Below the pieces are notes generated by a model. That model did no database searches. It was not told the origin of the DNA and saw only the letters and a list, made by a program, of their open reading frames with translations. A stretch of DNA of 64,000 nt, taken from positions 1,426,001 to 1,490,000 of the forward strand of contig NHZP01000001.1 of assembly GCA_003313425.1 (NCBI GenBank), given 5' to 3'. Position numbers and translations under genes: made by a program. This document shows, piece by piece, positions 20,546-30,891 of the stretch; within the stretch, counting starts at the first letter, position 1, and the number at the start of each line of letters is the position of its first letter. This DNA comes from Pseudopyrenochaeta lycopersici (taxonomy: Eukaryota > Ascomycota > Dothideomycetes > Pleosporales > Pseudopyrenochaetaceae).

Positions 20546-23039
20546 AATATCGACAAAATCTTCCCGTCCCCGCGCACCAGGCATTGAGAAATTTCGATTA
20601 GGAATTTTTTCGATATACTCGTCCAACACAACCCTGATTGTCTTCGAACGGCGTCATATTATCAACAATTAAAACTTGGCATATATATCATTTCGAAGAT
20701 GTTTTTGAAAATTTCAGCGACAGCGATTGCATATTGGGCGTCTCTCTCTTTCAATCTGGCCCATTCCTTTATCTTGACGACACGTAATACACGGATACAA
20801 AAAGTCTTGGGCTTCGGCTTCAGCTTCTACTTTGAGCGGGCATATCTTGGAGCAAAACACTTGCGGCCGTTCTTTTCATTGAAATGAAGCTGGGCTTCTT
20901 TTCTAACTAACAGTGTGGGCATATTCTTATCCTCCACTCGACGATGCGTTGCTTCTCCCTTGAGCTTTGATAGATAATGGAGTTGATCTGGTGTCTATTG
21001 GCGAGCGAACGACAGCGTCGATGAACAATCACGACTGACATGAATGAGGGAGGATAACTTAGCTAAAGTCTATGTATATTTGGTACCTACAGAAGGGGTT
21101 ATGGGCAATTAGATCGATTGTTAATGCAAATCGATAAATCATACTCAACATACTCTCGGCTTTCCTCGCAATTTCTACCTCGTATCCTGAGTATAACTGC
21201 TTCTCTGCTTTTTGTACTTTTCCATAGAGCGATACACCTGCTTATGAGATAAACTGTGGTCGCCATGGTGGAAGTTGCTGACGCGAAAACGATCGCGCAG
21301 GTTTCGTATAAAGACTTCTTCATATGAGATCATTCTATGAAAGGTTCACAATTTCAAACTGTTAGATCCCCTGTATCATTCCCGCCTAGCTTCATGAGTT
21401 CTTGTCTTTTCCAAATTGTTTCTCCATGGAATCCCAATGAAACCATTATTCAGTGAAATCGAAGAGAGGGCCCTGCCTTTGTTATCAGCCACGAGAGAAG
21501 AACGTGCTTTTATAATAATTAGACCGCAAACTGGGTAGCTCCCTGATTCGCAACTTATTTGGTTTTTGGTTGCTTTCCAGACCGCCGGTCGAACGTGATT
21601 CATGTGCGCAAGGCAGTGTTAGTCCTGTAAGTTAGTAATTGCGACTGGTCCATGTTTTTCCTGAAGTCCTCCCGTTGATTGGATTATGTTGTTTACAAGA
21701 CAGTAGAGGCACAACGTCCATCCATTGGTAGCGGAACAACCGCTGCAACTTTACGAGACCATCTTCTTCAGCATCTGAAACACGTCAACATGACCTTATA
21801 GGTTCCAAATATCATTAACTTATTTATAGCTAATGCTCTATACATCGTCGGGTGTGAAGTCGACAGCGTCTTGGGCTGGCTATCTGGGGCTCTGTTCACA
21901 GCAGCCATTTGCGTCTTAACCGTCATCCCCCTATCCTATCACGGGGATTAGCATATTTCAGCATCTTGGAACCTCTAGGCGAAAGTTTGATCTAGACAGT
22001 CTCTATCACAAAGCTCTAGCGGCATGGTAGACTTATAGGCTAGGAATCCGAGAGTCTCTCTGTGCAGAAGGGTGACTGCCACATAGCCTAATCTTTGATT
22101 AGTTTTATTATATTGAAGACAGAGCACTACATCTCACGGAATCTTTCCTAATGACGCCCCTTATTTCTACTCTTTTCATTATTGTGATGCCCGGCGCTGG
22201 GTAGGGCAGACTTGTCACGTTGTCCTATCCATCGGCGACACCACAATAAGCAGCCATAGATCTAGCTAGCAAAGCGCTAAAGAAAAACCTTCCTCTAGAT
22301 GTGCTTGGAGCCTAAACTGCCCTATTGAAACGCTGTGACGTCCCAGTGTCTCGCAATACTGTATGGTACCGTGCAAAGGGATGAACCCTTGAGACAGCCG
22401 CCAAACCCCCTGCCCCACTGCCTCGTTGTCACAACCGTCGCCGGTACTAGGCGTGGAACGAGGGGAAAGCCTCTGTATGGCCTCATACGCTGCAGGTTGT
22501 GTGTTTTATGTCGCTTGTATTAGGAACGTGTAATTAGTCGCTAATCAGTATGAATAGAGAGGTGGTAGAAATATGGCAGTCGTAATCGACGTATAAGGTG
22601 CTCAGGCGTTGAGCTCCCACGTCGGCATAGTTCACATCCCTAGCGCTCAGTACTTTCTTGAGTACCTTACTTCCCTTGGATACAAGTACCAATTGCAACC
22701 CGGCCCCGAAATCGAGTACTTGTTAACGCTAGAACCGCACTAAGTCCCCGTTTTGATCCCATTTATATCCGGGGAGCAGCGTATTTCAATAAGGGCCTCA
22801 CTGTCTCAATTTCTGAAGGTTCAGAGAGCTGCTCAAGGCGATGCAGGTCGTTTTTCGCCAGAGGACCAGAAGGCAAGGTTGTCGGCCCCCTTCCGAACAT
22901 TCTTGATATCACTGCCCTCTCACCAACGGTGGACGCACACTCTTAGGTTTTTAATCGGCATAACTTCCAAGAGAATTCATCGAAAGCCTCCTGAAGGGAA
23001 TTTTCGCCCTTGAGCGCAGCTATCAAACAGATCCCGGTG
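20546..23039. other. Gene-poor 2.5-kb stretch
   Basis: No supported gene. The sequence is AT-rich with short broken frames. The right end (about 22750-23040) may contain the decayed 3' part of the F-box-like pseudogene. No terminal repeats or transposase motifs were recognised. Confidence 0.4.
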
Positions 23040-23699
23040 GTATAAAAGCGGGCGATGTGGTCCTCGTAAAATTCTTCGAAGCCTCAGTTCTCCACAAGTT
23101 ACCGAATTGAAGTTTTAGGGTGTTGTTTGCAGAAATGGCCAAGCTCGGGGGAGGTCTTGCACAGGTGGGAAAAGGTCGTTTATCAGTGGAGTAAGGCCAC
23201 TCGGTCTCGAGCGAGGCCCCATGTCGGATAGAATAATGACGGTTTTCAGCCATGAAATCTTATGTAGCGTCATGGGCTGAATGAAGTCGAAAAAGCACTT
23301 TTTAGCCAATTTCTTTTGCTGCGACATGCTCGATGAGCAGCCGATTTGTTGTGTAGCGTCAAAAGGTCGTGAGATCAAAGGCGGTTGAGGCGAGAAGAGG
23401 ACGCTGTTGAATTGAAGTTCAAGCCCAGCAGTCTCCTGGTATAGCTGTTTGTTGACGAATTTGATCTGATTGAATTCGGGACAATTGATGATATTGGAGC
23501 CTTTGATATGCTTTTCCTCGAAGAGTGTCGGGCGCCTTTGCACTGTGGTCAGAGCCTGTGAGGGTTCCAACGGAGAACGATGATGGAGTGGTGCCAGCGT
23601 GGTCAAAACATGCTCGATGATCATGTTACGGATCTCGCCGGGGAGTTGCAGAAGCAGAGATATCGGTGTAACAGTAGAATGCATTGATTGAGACGACAT
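23040..23699 (-). pseudogene. Decayed F-box-like protein gene (LPGEIRNMI family)
   Basis: The start at 23699 (MSSQSMHSTVTPISLLLQLPGEIRNMI) opens an intact N-terminal half with the LPGEIRN motif that begins a large family of ascomycete F-box-like proteins. The frame ends early at 23115. In a +1 frame, beginning at the CCCCC run (23147-23151), the family's expected continuation ELGHFCKQHPKTSIR is readable and then meets TAA and TGA codons, followed by FYEDHIARF-like sequence. One indel plus at least two stops indicate pseudogenisation rather than an intron, since no splice signals fit. The decay may continue left to about 22750. A real but shortened 194-residue protein cannot be excluded. Confidence 0.55.
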
Positions 23700-23895
23700 A
23701 ACTGCGATCAATGTACAAGGTATCGATTTGAACGGTATTACGCTTGGCAGAAGACGGTTCAGGTCTGAACTTTCGGTTGCGTTGATATGAAGAGATGGTC
23801 GATGATAGAGGGCGAAAGTAGCTTAAAAAGTGGAAGAGCCTGGCTGGTGTTTGAATTAACAAAGAGCCATGTAGTGCACCCTAATCTTTCACAAT

Positions 23896-25606
23896 TCAAA
23901 GCTTCGCTTTCAGAGAAATGCCCAGTGGTGCATCCTCTTTACTTCTCTCCTTCAGCATACGCCTTAAAATCTTACCACTTGCGCTTTTTGGAATCTCGTC
24001 AATGAATACAATGCCCCCTCTCAGCCTCTTGTGATTTGCAACTTTCTTGTCCATCCAGTCGACAATAGTCTTCGCTTCAGCTTCTCCAGCATTAGAGCCC
24101 TTGCCTTGAGAAGTTACAATGTAGGCTCTCGGCACTTCCGTGTGCTGTTGGTCATCATTAACACCAATGACCGCTACATCATCTACTAGCTCGTTATCCA
24201 TCAGCTTGCCTTCCAGCTCAGCAGGTGGTACCTGGAAGCCTTTGTACTTGATGAGTTCTTTAACCCGATCTGTAATATAAAAGTTGTGATGCTCGTCCTG
24301 GAAACCAATATCACCGGTTTTGAAGAAGCCATCTTCGGTGATAGAGTCCTTTGTAGCAGCTTCGTTTTTCCAGTATCCCTTGAAGATATTTGGTCCACCT
24401 AGCCACAGCTCGCCAGCTTCCCCAGGCCCAAGCTCTTTGCCTTCGGCAGACATGTACTTCGCTTGCATATTGGGGAACATTTTGCCAACCGATCCTACAG
24501 AACTGTACCATTCATCCCATGGCTATTCAGATACAGTTAACAAGCTACTTTTCATTGTGACCCAAGCTCCAGCTTACCTGAGTATGTGTCATAGGACTGG
24601 TCTCACTCAGACCGTACGCTTGATTAATCTTGATGTTGAGTCGTTTATAAACAGTGTCGACTAACTCCTTTGAGAGTGGTGCAGCGCCGCTCGTGATCAT
24701 TTTCACCGAAGACAAATCATACTTATCGACCATTTTGTCCCTGGATAGTCGCACGATCACAGGAGGCGCCACGTAAATGAACGTAATTTTGTGCTCCTGC
24801 ACTGTTCGCAGGAAGGTTTCCATGTCGAAAGCTGGCATTACCACGACCTCGATACCGCGATGTAGGGCTTGATGAATCAATCCAGTAAGTCCATAGATAT
24901 GGAAGAATGGAAGTACGCCGAGAATTTTGTCTTCGGTGGATGAATACCAATTTCCAACGGAGCCATGTAACATAAGAAGGTCTGCGACGATGTTGCGGTG
25001 GGTGAGCTCTACTCCTTTCGGAAGCCCTGTAGTACCCGAAGAATATGCAAGGAAGGACAAGTCTCCTGGCTTCGCTCTCCGTCTTCGGTACCGCAACGCG
25101 CCCGACGTCTTTCGAATGTTGGTCCAGTGCTTGACGCGATGTGTCTCGTCTTTCTCAGCGCCGAGTAGAATGACCCGATCGTTTGCGATACCAACTTTTT
25201 TCGCAGCCTTTAAAGCTGTTGCCAAAAATTGCTTTGTTGTAACAAGCGCTTGCGCTCCCGAGTTCTCCAATTGGTACGCGAGCTCATCTGCCGAGTATCC
25301 CGGGTTTGCTGGGGTGACAATTCCGCCCGCAAAGAAGGCTCCATATATGATTGGGGGAATGTCAATGTCGTTTGGCGCATATAGAGCTAGAATATCATTT
25401 TTCTGCCAATCCCAGAGATTGCGTAGACCTTCACCAAATAGTGTGGCTAGATTTTTGACATCACCGAAGGTGTACTTGCGATTTGAGTCAACAGCACGAT
25501 ATATGACTTTGTCGTCCGGGAAGTTTCGGGTTTTACGGTCGAACATAAGACCCCAAAGGTCGACATCTGGAATCTCTACATCTGGGAAAGGGGACTTGGA
25601 GGGCAT
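23896..25606 (-). CDS. 4-coumarate:CoA ligase-like acyl-CoA synthetase, peroxisomal
   Basis: Exons 24578-25606 and 23896-24522 with a 55-nt intron (GTAAGC...AATAG) give 551 residues. It is an ANL-superfamily adenylate-forming enzyme: AMP-binding signature LAYSSGTTGLPKGVELTHRN at about 186-205, YGLSETSPMTHTQPWDEWYS across the splice junction, hinge-side motif YKGFQVPPAELEG, and catalytic lysine K527 in PKSASGKILRRML. The C-terminus AKL is a canonical type-1 peroxisomal targeting signal. It should activate a carboxylic acid to its CoA thioester through an acyl-AMP; the substrate (phenylpropanoid, fatty acid or metabolite intermediate) is not deducible. It lies between a decayed F-box gene and a secreted ADP-ribosyltransferase gene on the same strand and shares a 22-bp upstream element with the latter. 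Confidence 0.88.
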
Positions 25607-25874
25607 GGTGTCCGCAACAGGCCCGTGTGTTTCTGGTGAGACGCAAACGGTAGTCCTTTGCGCTGTGATTGAACGATTCTGGCATCCGAAGTTCTTACAA
25701 CCACATACAAATGCAGGGCAAACGAATATATTGAATTCGAGATCCTTGGCCTCGCGGTGTGGATAGCTCGGAGACTGGGCGGGGTACCTCGGCGTTGTGC
25801 CTCATGACGTCTTCGCACCCCTGTCCGCTGATCCGGAAAAGTACTCCATCTCAGTTTACTCATCTCAAAATTGA

Positions 25875-25896
25875 GAGTTTTATATTCTATTGCATT
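25875..25896 (-). promoter_or_regulatory. 22-bp shared upstream element with TATA-like core, copy 1
   Basis: On the minus strand the element contains GAATATAAAACTC and lies about 270 bp upstream of the acyl-CoA synthetase start. It differs at one base from 27417-27438, which lies about 220 bp upstream of the ADP-ribosyltransferase start. A TATA box or a conserved remnant of a repeat are both possible. Confidence 0.4.
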
Positions 25897-26147
25897 AACC
25901 AAGGGTAGAATTATTTGCATTGAAAGCCTGGTTGGTGTGCCCTCCTTTAGATCTTCTACCAGGCAATAAGAAAGCGTCTGCTGTATTAGCATCAAGGACT
26001 CTCGAGCGATTTTGCACTATTTCCAGAAGTGTTGGAAGAAAGTAAGTACATATATCATGCATCCGAATGAATAGACTAGATTGCATCATATGATCGCAAT
26101 AGAAGTTTCACAAAATCGAATACGATTCACAAATTCATAATATCCCC

Positions 26148-26209
26148 CACTGCGCAGCGAGAACCACTCCATGACGAGAAAAGTTTTAGGTACTTAGACT
26201 TTAAAGCAA
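26148..26209 (+). repeat. Dispersed degenerate repeat, copy 2
   Basis: Matches 3344-3404 in the same orientation (CACTGCGCAGCGAGA...GGTACTT...AGCAA). C/T and G/A substitutions dominate between the two copies. Confidence 0.5.
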
Positions 26210-26693
26210 TGAAATCCCTTACTATATCTAGGTGCTCATACTGCGTTGCTTGGATCACGTGCGAACGGTCATCTCTTACTGCCCGACTGCTGACTGCGAG
26301 ACAATTACCAGGTCATTCGAAAATCCCACGCCTGCGCCTTAGATCGATGCCTCGCATTAAGGCCTAACGTTACATTCAACCCTCATCATTGTGGACGGTA
26401 GCCGCTTTTACAAGACGATCGGCTAGTTTGTTGTGCTCCTTTACAGAGTGTGAGCCCGTAGCCGTACGTTCTATTAGTTTAAGGCGGAAGACTGGTTAAG
26501 GTAACTGCTCTAAGGAGGAGTTTCAAGTTCAGGCTAGATATGATCTATTGTTTGTACCTAAAAGCGTGCCTATTGTAGCGCTAACGCCCAATGTATAAAT
26601 CAAGTCTATCCTGTCAGGCGTCGATCCTTGCTTGACAATATCATCCAGAATGCCATCCTCCCTAGCTGATACATGCAGTTTCCTGTTTTTCCT

Positions 26694-27197
26694 CTAGATT
26701 CTCTCCATACGGGCACGAGCATCATGGGCGAATGGAGCCCGCTTAGCTGGCATGTCCATAGGTACAAATAAACCAAAACCGCCTTGCTTCTTCTGAACAG
26801 AGATAATGGCCGACCAAGGGATTTCGAACTCCACTGACTGTTCCATCTCTTCTTCAAAACCATTCTCCAGGCCGGCCTTCGCGAACTCTGCGTTAACGTC
26901 CCAGATTTTGTTAGGGATCTTAGAGCTATCGATAATATAGCGGTATTTCCCGTGCTGTCCACACTCCATAATAGTCGTGGTAGAAATGAATGGGTCTGTC
27001 TCAGTATCCGACCCCTCTACATGCGTATATAACCTTTCCCACGATGGCGTATCTCTACCCCAAGACTTGAAACCTCCTGCTGCCTTGATAGTAGCGGGCT
27101 CGCGGTCATCGCATCGGTAGAGAGTACCAAGGGCTGCAACACCGCTTATGAGCGATGTAAGCAGACTAAAGAAGACGAAGAAGGAAGTGCTGTGCAT
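26694..27197 (-). CDS. Putative secreted ADP-ribosyltransferase (heat-labile enterotoxin A-chain family)
   Basis: A single exon encodes 167 residues. Residues 1-22 are a signal peptide (MHSTSFFVFFSLLTSLISGVAA). The mature chain has the order of hallmarks of R-S-E class mono-ADP-ribosyltransferases: an NAD-binding arginine in LYRCD (R28), a Ser-Thr-Thr strand in FISTTT (72-74), and an E-x-E pair (E117 and E119) placed before the VEFEIPW strand. The pattern resembles the A chain of heat-labile enterotoxins, a fold present in many plant- and insect-associated fungi. The host substrate is unknown and no B subunit is visible. The first catalytic segment, the STT and the E-x-E are all present, so the enzyme may be active. 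A 20-bp minisatellite sits immediately upstream. The family assignment is from motif order only. Confidence 0.72.
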   Translation of the reverse strand: MHSTSFFVFFSLLTSLISGVAALGTLYRCDDREPATIKAAGGFKSWGRDTPSWERLYTHVEGSDTETDPFISTTTIMECGQHGKYRYIIDSSKIPNKIWDVNAEFAKAGLENGFEEEMEQSVEFEIPWSAIISVQKKQGGFGLFVPMDMPAKRAPFAHDARARMERI

Positions 27198-27230
27198 TTT
27201 GAAATAGTGCTTGCAAGTTCGTCGATTTTA

Positions 27231-27390
27231 GTGCTCGTTGTTTGGATACAGTGAAATATTGTCTGAATATAGTAAAGAGTTTCTTAGTGGTAGTAAAGCG
27301 TTGTTTGGATGTAGTCAAGAGTTGTTGACTAGCGAAGAGTTGTTGATTGGAGCGAAGAGTTGTTGATTGGAGTGAAGAGTTGTTTGTATC
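27231..27390. repeat. Minisatellite, eight 20-bp units
   Basis: Eight contiguous units in perfect 20-bp register. The two best copies, agcgaagagttgttgattgg at 27331-27350 and 27351-27370, are identical, and the outer copies are progressively diverged. The array ends 33 bp before the start codon of the ADP-ribosyltransferase gene, so it lies in its 5' leader or proximal promoter. Confidence 0.85.
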
Positions 27391-27416
27391 TAGTAATTTA
27401 AACATGGGAAGCGCAT

Positions 27417-27438
27417 GAGTTTTATATTCAATTGCATT
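27417..27438 (-). promoter_or_regulatory. 22-bp shared upstream element with TATA-like core, copy 2
   Basis: Minus-strand GAATATAAAACTC, one mismatch over 22 bp relative to 25875-25896. If it is a TATA box, transcription would start near 27385-27395 and include the minisatellite in the leader of the ADP-ribosyltransferase mRNA. Confidence 0.4.
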
Positions 27439-28327
27439 CCTAACGCTGGACATTTACAACCTTGTTTCTGCATCAGACAGTAGTGTGAGTAGAATCTGAG
27501 GCTTATCGCAACAGTGTGCCTGGAACTTACTAAGACTGAAGATGCAAAGGCTAGGTGACTAACCTAATCAACATGTAAATTTCCGTAAATGCGACTACCA
27601 TAGGTAATATGCACATATTTAGCAAAAAAGCCCTAGTGTAAGAAGGTAAGACATCTCAAACTAGACTAGGCGGCTAGTATTCGAAGAGGAGCCTTCGTGT
27701 CAGACCACAAGGCTAAGAGAAGAGGTAGGCCGCTGAGTACAGAGTAAGGATAGTCAGTACTATTCTGTTCAGCCTGATCTGCAGATAGCAGATCATTGTT
27801 ACCTGTTGGTTGGCTTGGCGCAGTGGGAGTAGACCTGCGTTCTGACACTGTACCTCAAAATTTGACATTATTCACGTACGCTTGTTACTGTAAGATCAAA
27901 TGGCAGTATGAACTAGGTAGGGGCGAGAAATCAGAGTAAGAAAATAATTCAATAATATGGGGCGGAGTCAGATAATAAACATGATTCCTGGCACGCGCTA
28001 AGATGTTTAATTCCCGAAATCGTACGATAGCGCGGACATTTCGAGGCTGTGAGGCTCATCCATTATTTCAGCTTGTCCCCGCCATATTACGCCAGAAGGT
28101 GTTTCAGAGTCAGATGTTTCAGAGTCAGAAGGCGATCGACAATAATTTAAATCTGTATAGCTGTCGCTCAACTCTACAGCTCCCTTACTATACTGCAGAC
28201 AAGCAGACTATGATCATAAACAATCCTATTTAACCGAACCTTGCTCCTCCCGCTCTTAGAAGTACGTAACTAATTCAGCGAAACTCATGTGATTGTGCTA
28301 ATGTTTGAAGGAATTTACATAAACGCT

Positions 28328-28723
28328 ATGAAGGAGCCTAAAACAGCAGTATGGGGCCTGCGCATTAGCAACGCTGACTTCACTAAGCTCAAAGTCGGCG
28401 TTGAGCCTCGAAATCAAGATAACAAATGGCGCATTTGGATCTCAGATCAGAGTGAGAGTGGCAAAGTGTCTATTACAGTCACTCGAGTCATGTTTAGCAG
28501 AGACATCTACATACTTCATGTGAAGCCGGGCGATAGTGGTGATAGTGGGTATTGCATTGAAACGTTTACTTGGGAACAGAACAACGGTGGGGTTCGCGTT
28601 TTGGAGGAGCAGGCTAAAAGAAAAGTAATTGTCTTAAGTAGAAAAATTCTAGGGTGTGATATTGAGGCGTTGCCAGAGTATGATATGTGGGATTATTCTG
28701 CTGTTAAGAAAGAGGCCAGCTAA
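28328..28723 (+). CDS. Conserved small hypothetical protein
   Basis: A 131-residue frame starting MKEPKTAVWGLRISNADF. An ATG 13 codons upstream (28289) is in frame but adds non-conserved residues. Features are alternating strands (KWRIWISDQ, KVSITVTRVMF, IYILHVKPGDSG) and a helical tail EEQAKRKVIVLSRKILGCDIEALPEYD. I recognise the WGLRIS-ADF-KL and VLSRxxLGCDxEALPEY pattern as a family of small Pezizomycotina proteins of unknown function. No signal peptide or membrane segment is present. The frame is uninterrupted and shows protein-like composition, so it is probably a real gene. Function is unknown. Confidence 0.6.
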   Translation: MKEPKTAVWGLRISNADFTKLKVGVEPRNQDNKWRIWISDQSESGKVSITVTRVMFSRDIYILHVKPGDSGDSGYCIETFTWEQNNGGVRVLEEQAKRKVIVLSRKILGCDIEALPEYDMWDYSAVKKEAS

Positions 28724-30279
28724 TTATATGCTTTCGAGACATACTCATCACCGTCTGCGTTTGATGTTCCGGCAATTTAATTGTACTTGGAGCGCTAAAT
28801 CGCAACTTACTACATTTGTCGACCCTGTCTGCGCAGGCACGAATTAGATGAGCTTTTATCGAGGCCGCAGGAAGAAGCTGTCGCCGAAGCTGGTCATCGC
28901 TGTTGTGGGAGTGCTCATCATGCTTCTGATCAATCCAAGTTTTGTATGCAGTAATATTTCGCATCACCATTTATAATTTGTTCCATTGGCTTCCCGGATT
29001 GTCGATAATTCGCTGGAAGAAGAGCTTTCAAGTTTGTAGGTTGTGCCCGGCCAGTTTGCACAAATGAGCCTCTTAACCCATCAGACGACAAAGCATTGTG
29101 TAGGCAAAAAAAGTTTGGTAAATTCTGACCTTGCCAGTTGAGAGTTTCTTGTCTTCGTGGTTTCATATTCCACCAAGTGTGGAGAGTTTAGTCGCAAACC
29201 AAACTCGAATCGGCTTTCAGCATTCCAGATAAGTCAATCATCCCATACTTAAGAGCAAGAATGCATCAATTTGGACAGTATTTATATGGAATGACTTGAG
29301 TGATAATAATATCATGCCTTGACTAAGTGTCTACCCTTTGCCATGCGCACAATGCCTTCAATGAATTTGTGCGAGCACGACTTATGTGGGCACATATGGG
29401 TACAGTCCAGGATATCAGCGAGACATCGACGTATGAGCAATCAAGAACAAAGGTACATCTCTGCGATCCCAAATTTGCATGCCCCGCGGAGCATCCGTAT
29501 AGAGTGCTGTGTTGTTATGGGAACCAGGTACATCCGCGGACCGCTGATCACGTGGGAGCGTGACAGGCGTTGTATGGCTTCGGCACAATATTGTGGTGGG
29601 TGGATCTGACGGTGACAGTGTCGATATGTTTTAATTCTGATGCAGGAAGAAACGCGTGACAAGCATTGAGATGTATAAACCTATAACCAAAAGGAAAGAA
29701 CAGGAGTTTTGGAAGTTATGGAGGGGAGAGCGTGCGAACAGGGTCTGCCTGCGTGTTTGTTGATACCCTTGTTGCATCGTGGGAACTTGCCCAGATGACT
29801 ATGAACCTGGTCGGCAATCAACTTTTCTGTCAGGTTGGAACCGAGGCCTATACAAGCAAAACCGATTTAGACTGGTCATGGATACGTGGTGTTGATATAC
29901 GGTGCAGCCTCCCGGTTATTGGTCCCAGCCACCTTGGGAATAACTCCCATTGCATCATGGCTCCGTCGTCCCAAGTGCATCGGGGCGCTGATTCTCACCA
30001 CGCCTAAGCCTGCTTTTCTTTCCGTTGCTTTCCTTTCATCGATCCGCTTCTTGTCGTCGCTCGTAGCGCAATTGCACCTTCGCTTTTGTTCACTCTTTTT
30101 GCGTGGAGCGTTACGAAGCTGCCCCTCGTAGCTAGCGCCAACGCTTACCATCCACAACAAACAGGAACTGCTGTTCCCCCGAGCGGCCGCGCAACCCGCC
30201 CAGCCTCAAAACACTCCACCGCAAAGCCGCCGCTCCGCGCGCATTCGAGCGGCTCTGTGACAGTGCAACAAACTTCACG
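28724..30279. other. Intergenic, with a CT-rich promoter-like tract
   Basis: No supported gene. A short frame at 29327-29563 contains several cysteines (HLCDPKFACPAEHPYRVLCCYG) but has no signal peptide and overlaps other frames, so it is not called. Pyrimidine-rich sequence at about 30009-30110 is typical of an ascomycete promoter or leader and precedes the gene at 30280. Confidence 0.4.
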
Positions 30280-30891
30280 ATGCCTGCAGTGTCTGAATAC
30301 TATAATGCGATAGGGGCGCAAATAGACAGCCTTGCGCCCCGCGACCTCGATGGCCCCAGCCTGAGCCCGCGACAGCCTGGCATGGATTCCTCCAACCTTG
30401 CCGTCGATGCGCCCCAGAAACAGCCAATTGCCAGACGACGGCAAATGGTAGTTCAACAAGGCATAATACCGACCTACTACAACCTATCAGGGCCGGAGCC
30501 TGGCATGGTCGTTGGCATTATCCTAGGCAGCGTGGCAGGGTTTCTTTTGATAGTGTGGTTGTTGTATACCCTCACCAACGGTAACGCCAGAACGGGGTCC
30601 GCGACAGCAATGGCGGGAGAGGAAGAAATTGTAGTGCGCAGACGGCGCAATTCGCACGGAGGTCGGTCCCGAGCGAGCCGCCGACCAGTGGAGGTGCGCG
30701 AAGTAAGCAGGAGTCCGAGGAGGTCTAGCGGAAGGTCGCATATCATTGTTGATGAGAGGAGGCCGGCGACGAGGACGAGGAGCATCATCGTGGAAGAGCG
30801 ACATAGAGTACCGGGTGATGATGTGGTCGAGGTGATCGAAGAGGAAGACTACCGCTCGCGGAGAGGCAGCCGACGAGGCGGCTATCGGTGA
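30280..30891 (+). CDS. Conserved single-pass membrane protein with Arg-rich tail
   Basis: 203 residues starting MPAVSEYYNAIGAQIDSLAPRD. One transmembrane helix lies at about residues 74-98 (GMVVGIILGSVAGFLLIVWLLYTLT), preceded by a short N-terminal domain and followed by an Arg/Ser/Glu-rich tail (RRRRNSHGGRSRASRR, DDVVEVIEEEDYRSRRGSRRGGYR). The pattern matches a family of short fungal membrane proteins of unknown function. A GTGAGT donor overlaps the stop codon (30889-30891), and an acceptor TTCAG is seen near 30973. Spliced or unspliced mRNA would both end GGYR-stop, so the protein is unaffected. Confidence 0.72.
   Translation: MPAVSEYYNAIGAQIDSLAPRDLDGPSLSPRQPGMDSSNLAVDAPQKQPIARRRQMVVQQGIIPTYYNLSGPEPGMVVGIILGSVAGFLLIVWLLYTLTNGNARTGSATAMAGEEEIVVRRRRNSHGGRSRASRRPVEVREVSRSPRRSSGRSHIIVDERRPATRTRSIIVEERHRVPGDDVVEVIEEEDYRSRRGSRRGGYR

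Larger units (their letters stand above)
25607..26693. other. Intergenic with two dispersed repeat fragments
   Basis: No supported gene. It contains the 22-bp element at 25875-25896, also present at 27417-27438, and the degenerate repeat at 26148-26209, also present at 3344-3404. The sequence around 26100-26450 has RIP-like character. Confidence 0.45.
27198..28327. other. Intergenic with minisatellite and shared element
   Basis: Contains the 20-bp tandem array (27231-27390) and the 22-bp element (27417-27438). The remainder to 28327 is AT-rich and shows no supported gene. Confidence 0.5.

Noticed and set aside
29327..29563. A 78-residue Cys-containing frame that might be a small effector
   Set aside because: No signal peptide, competing overlapping frames on both strands, and no family features.
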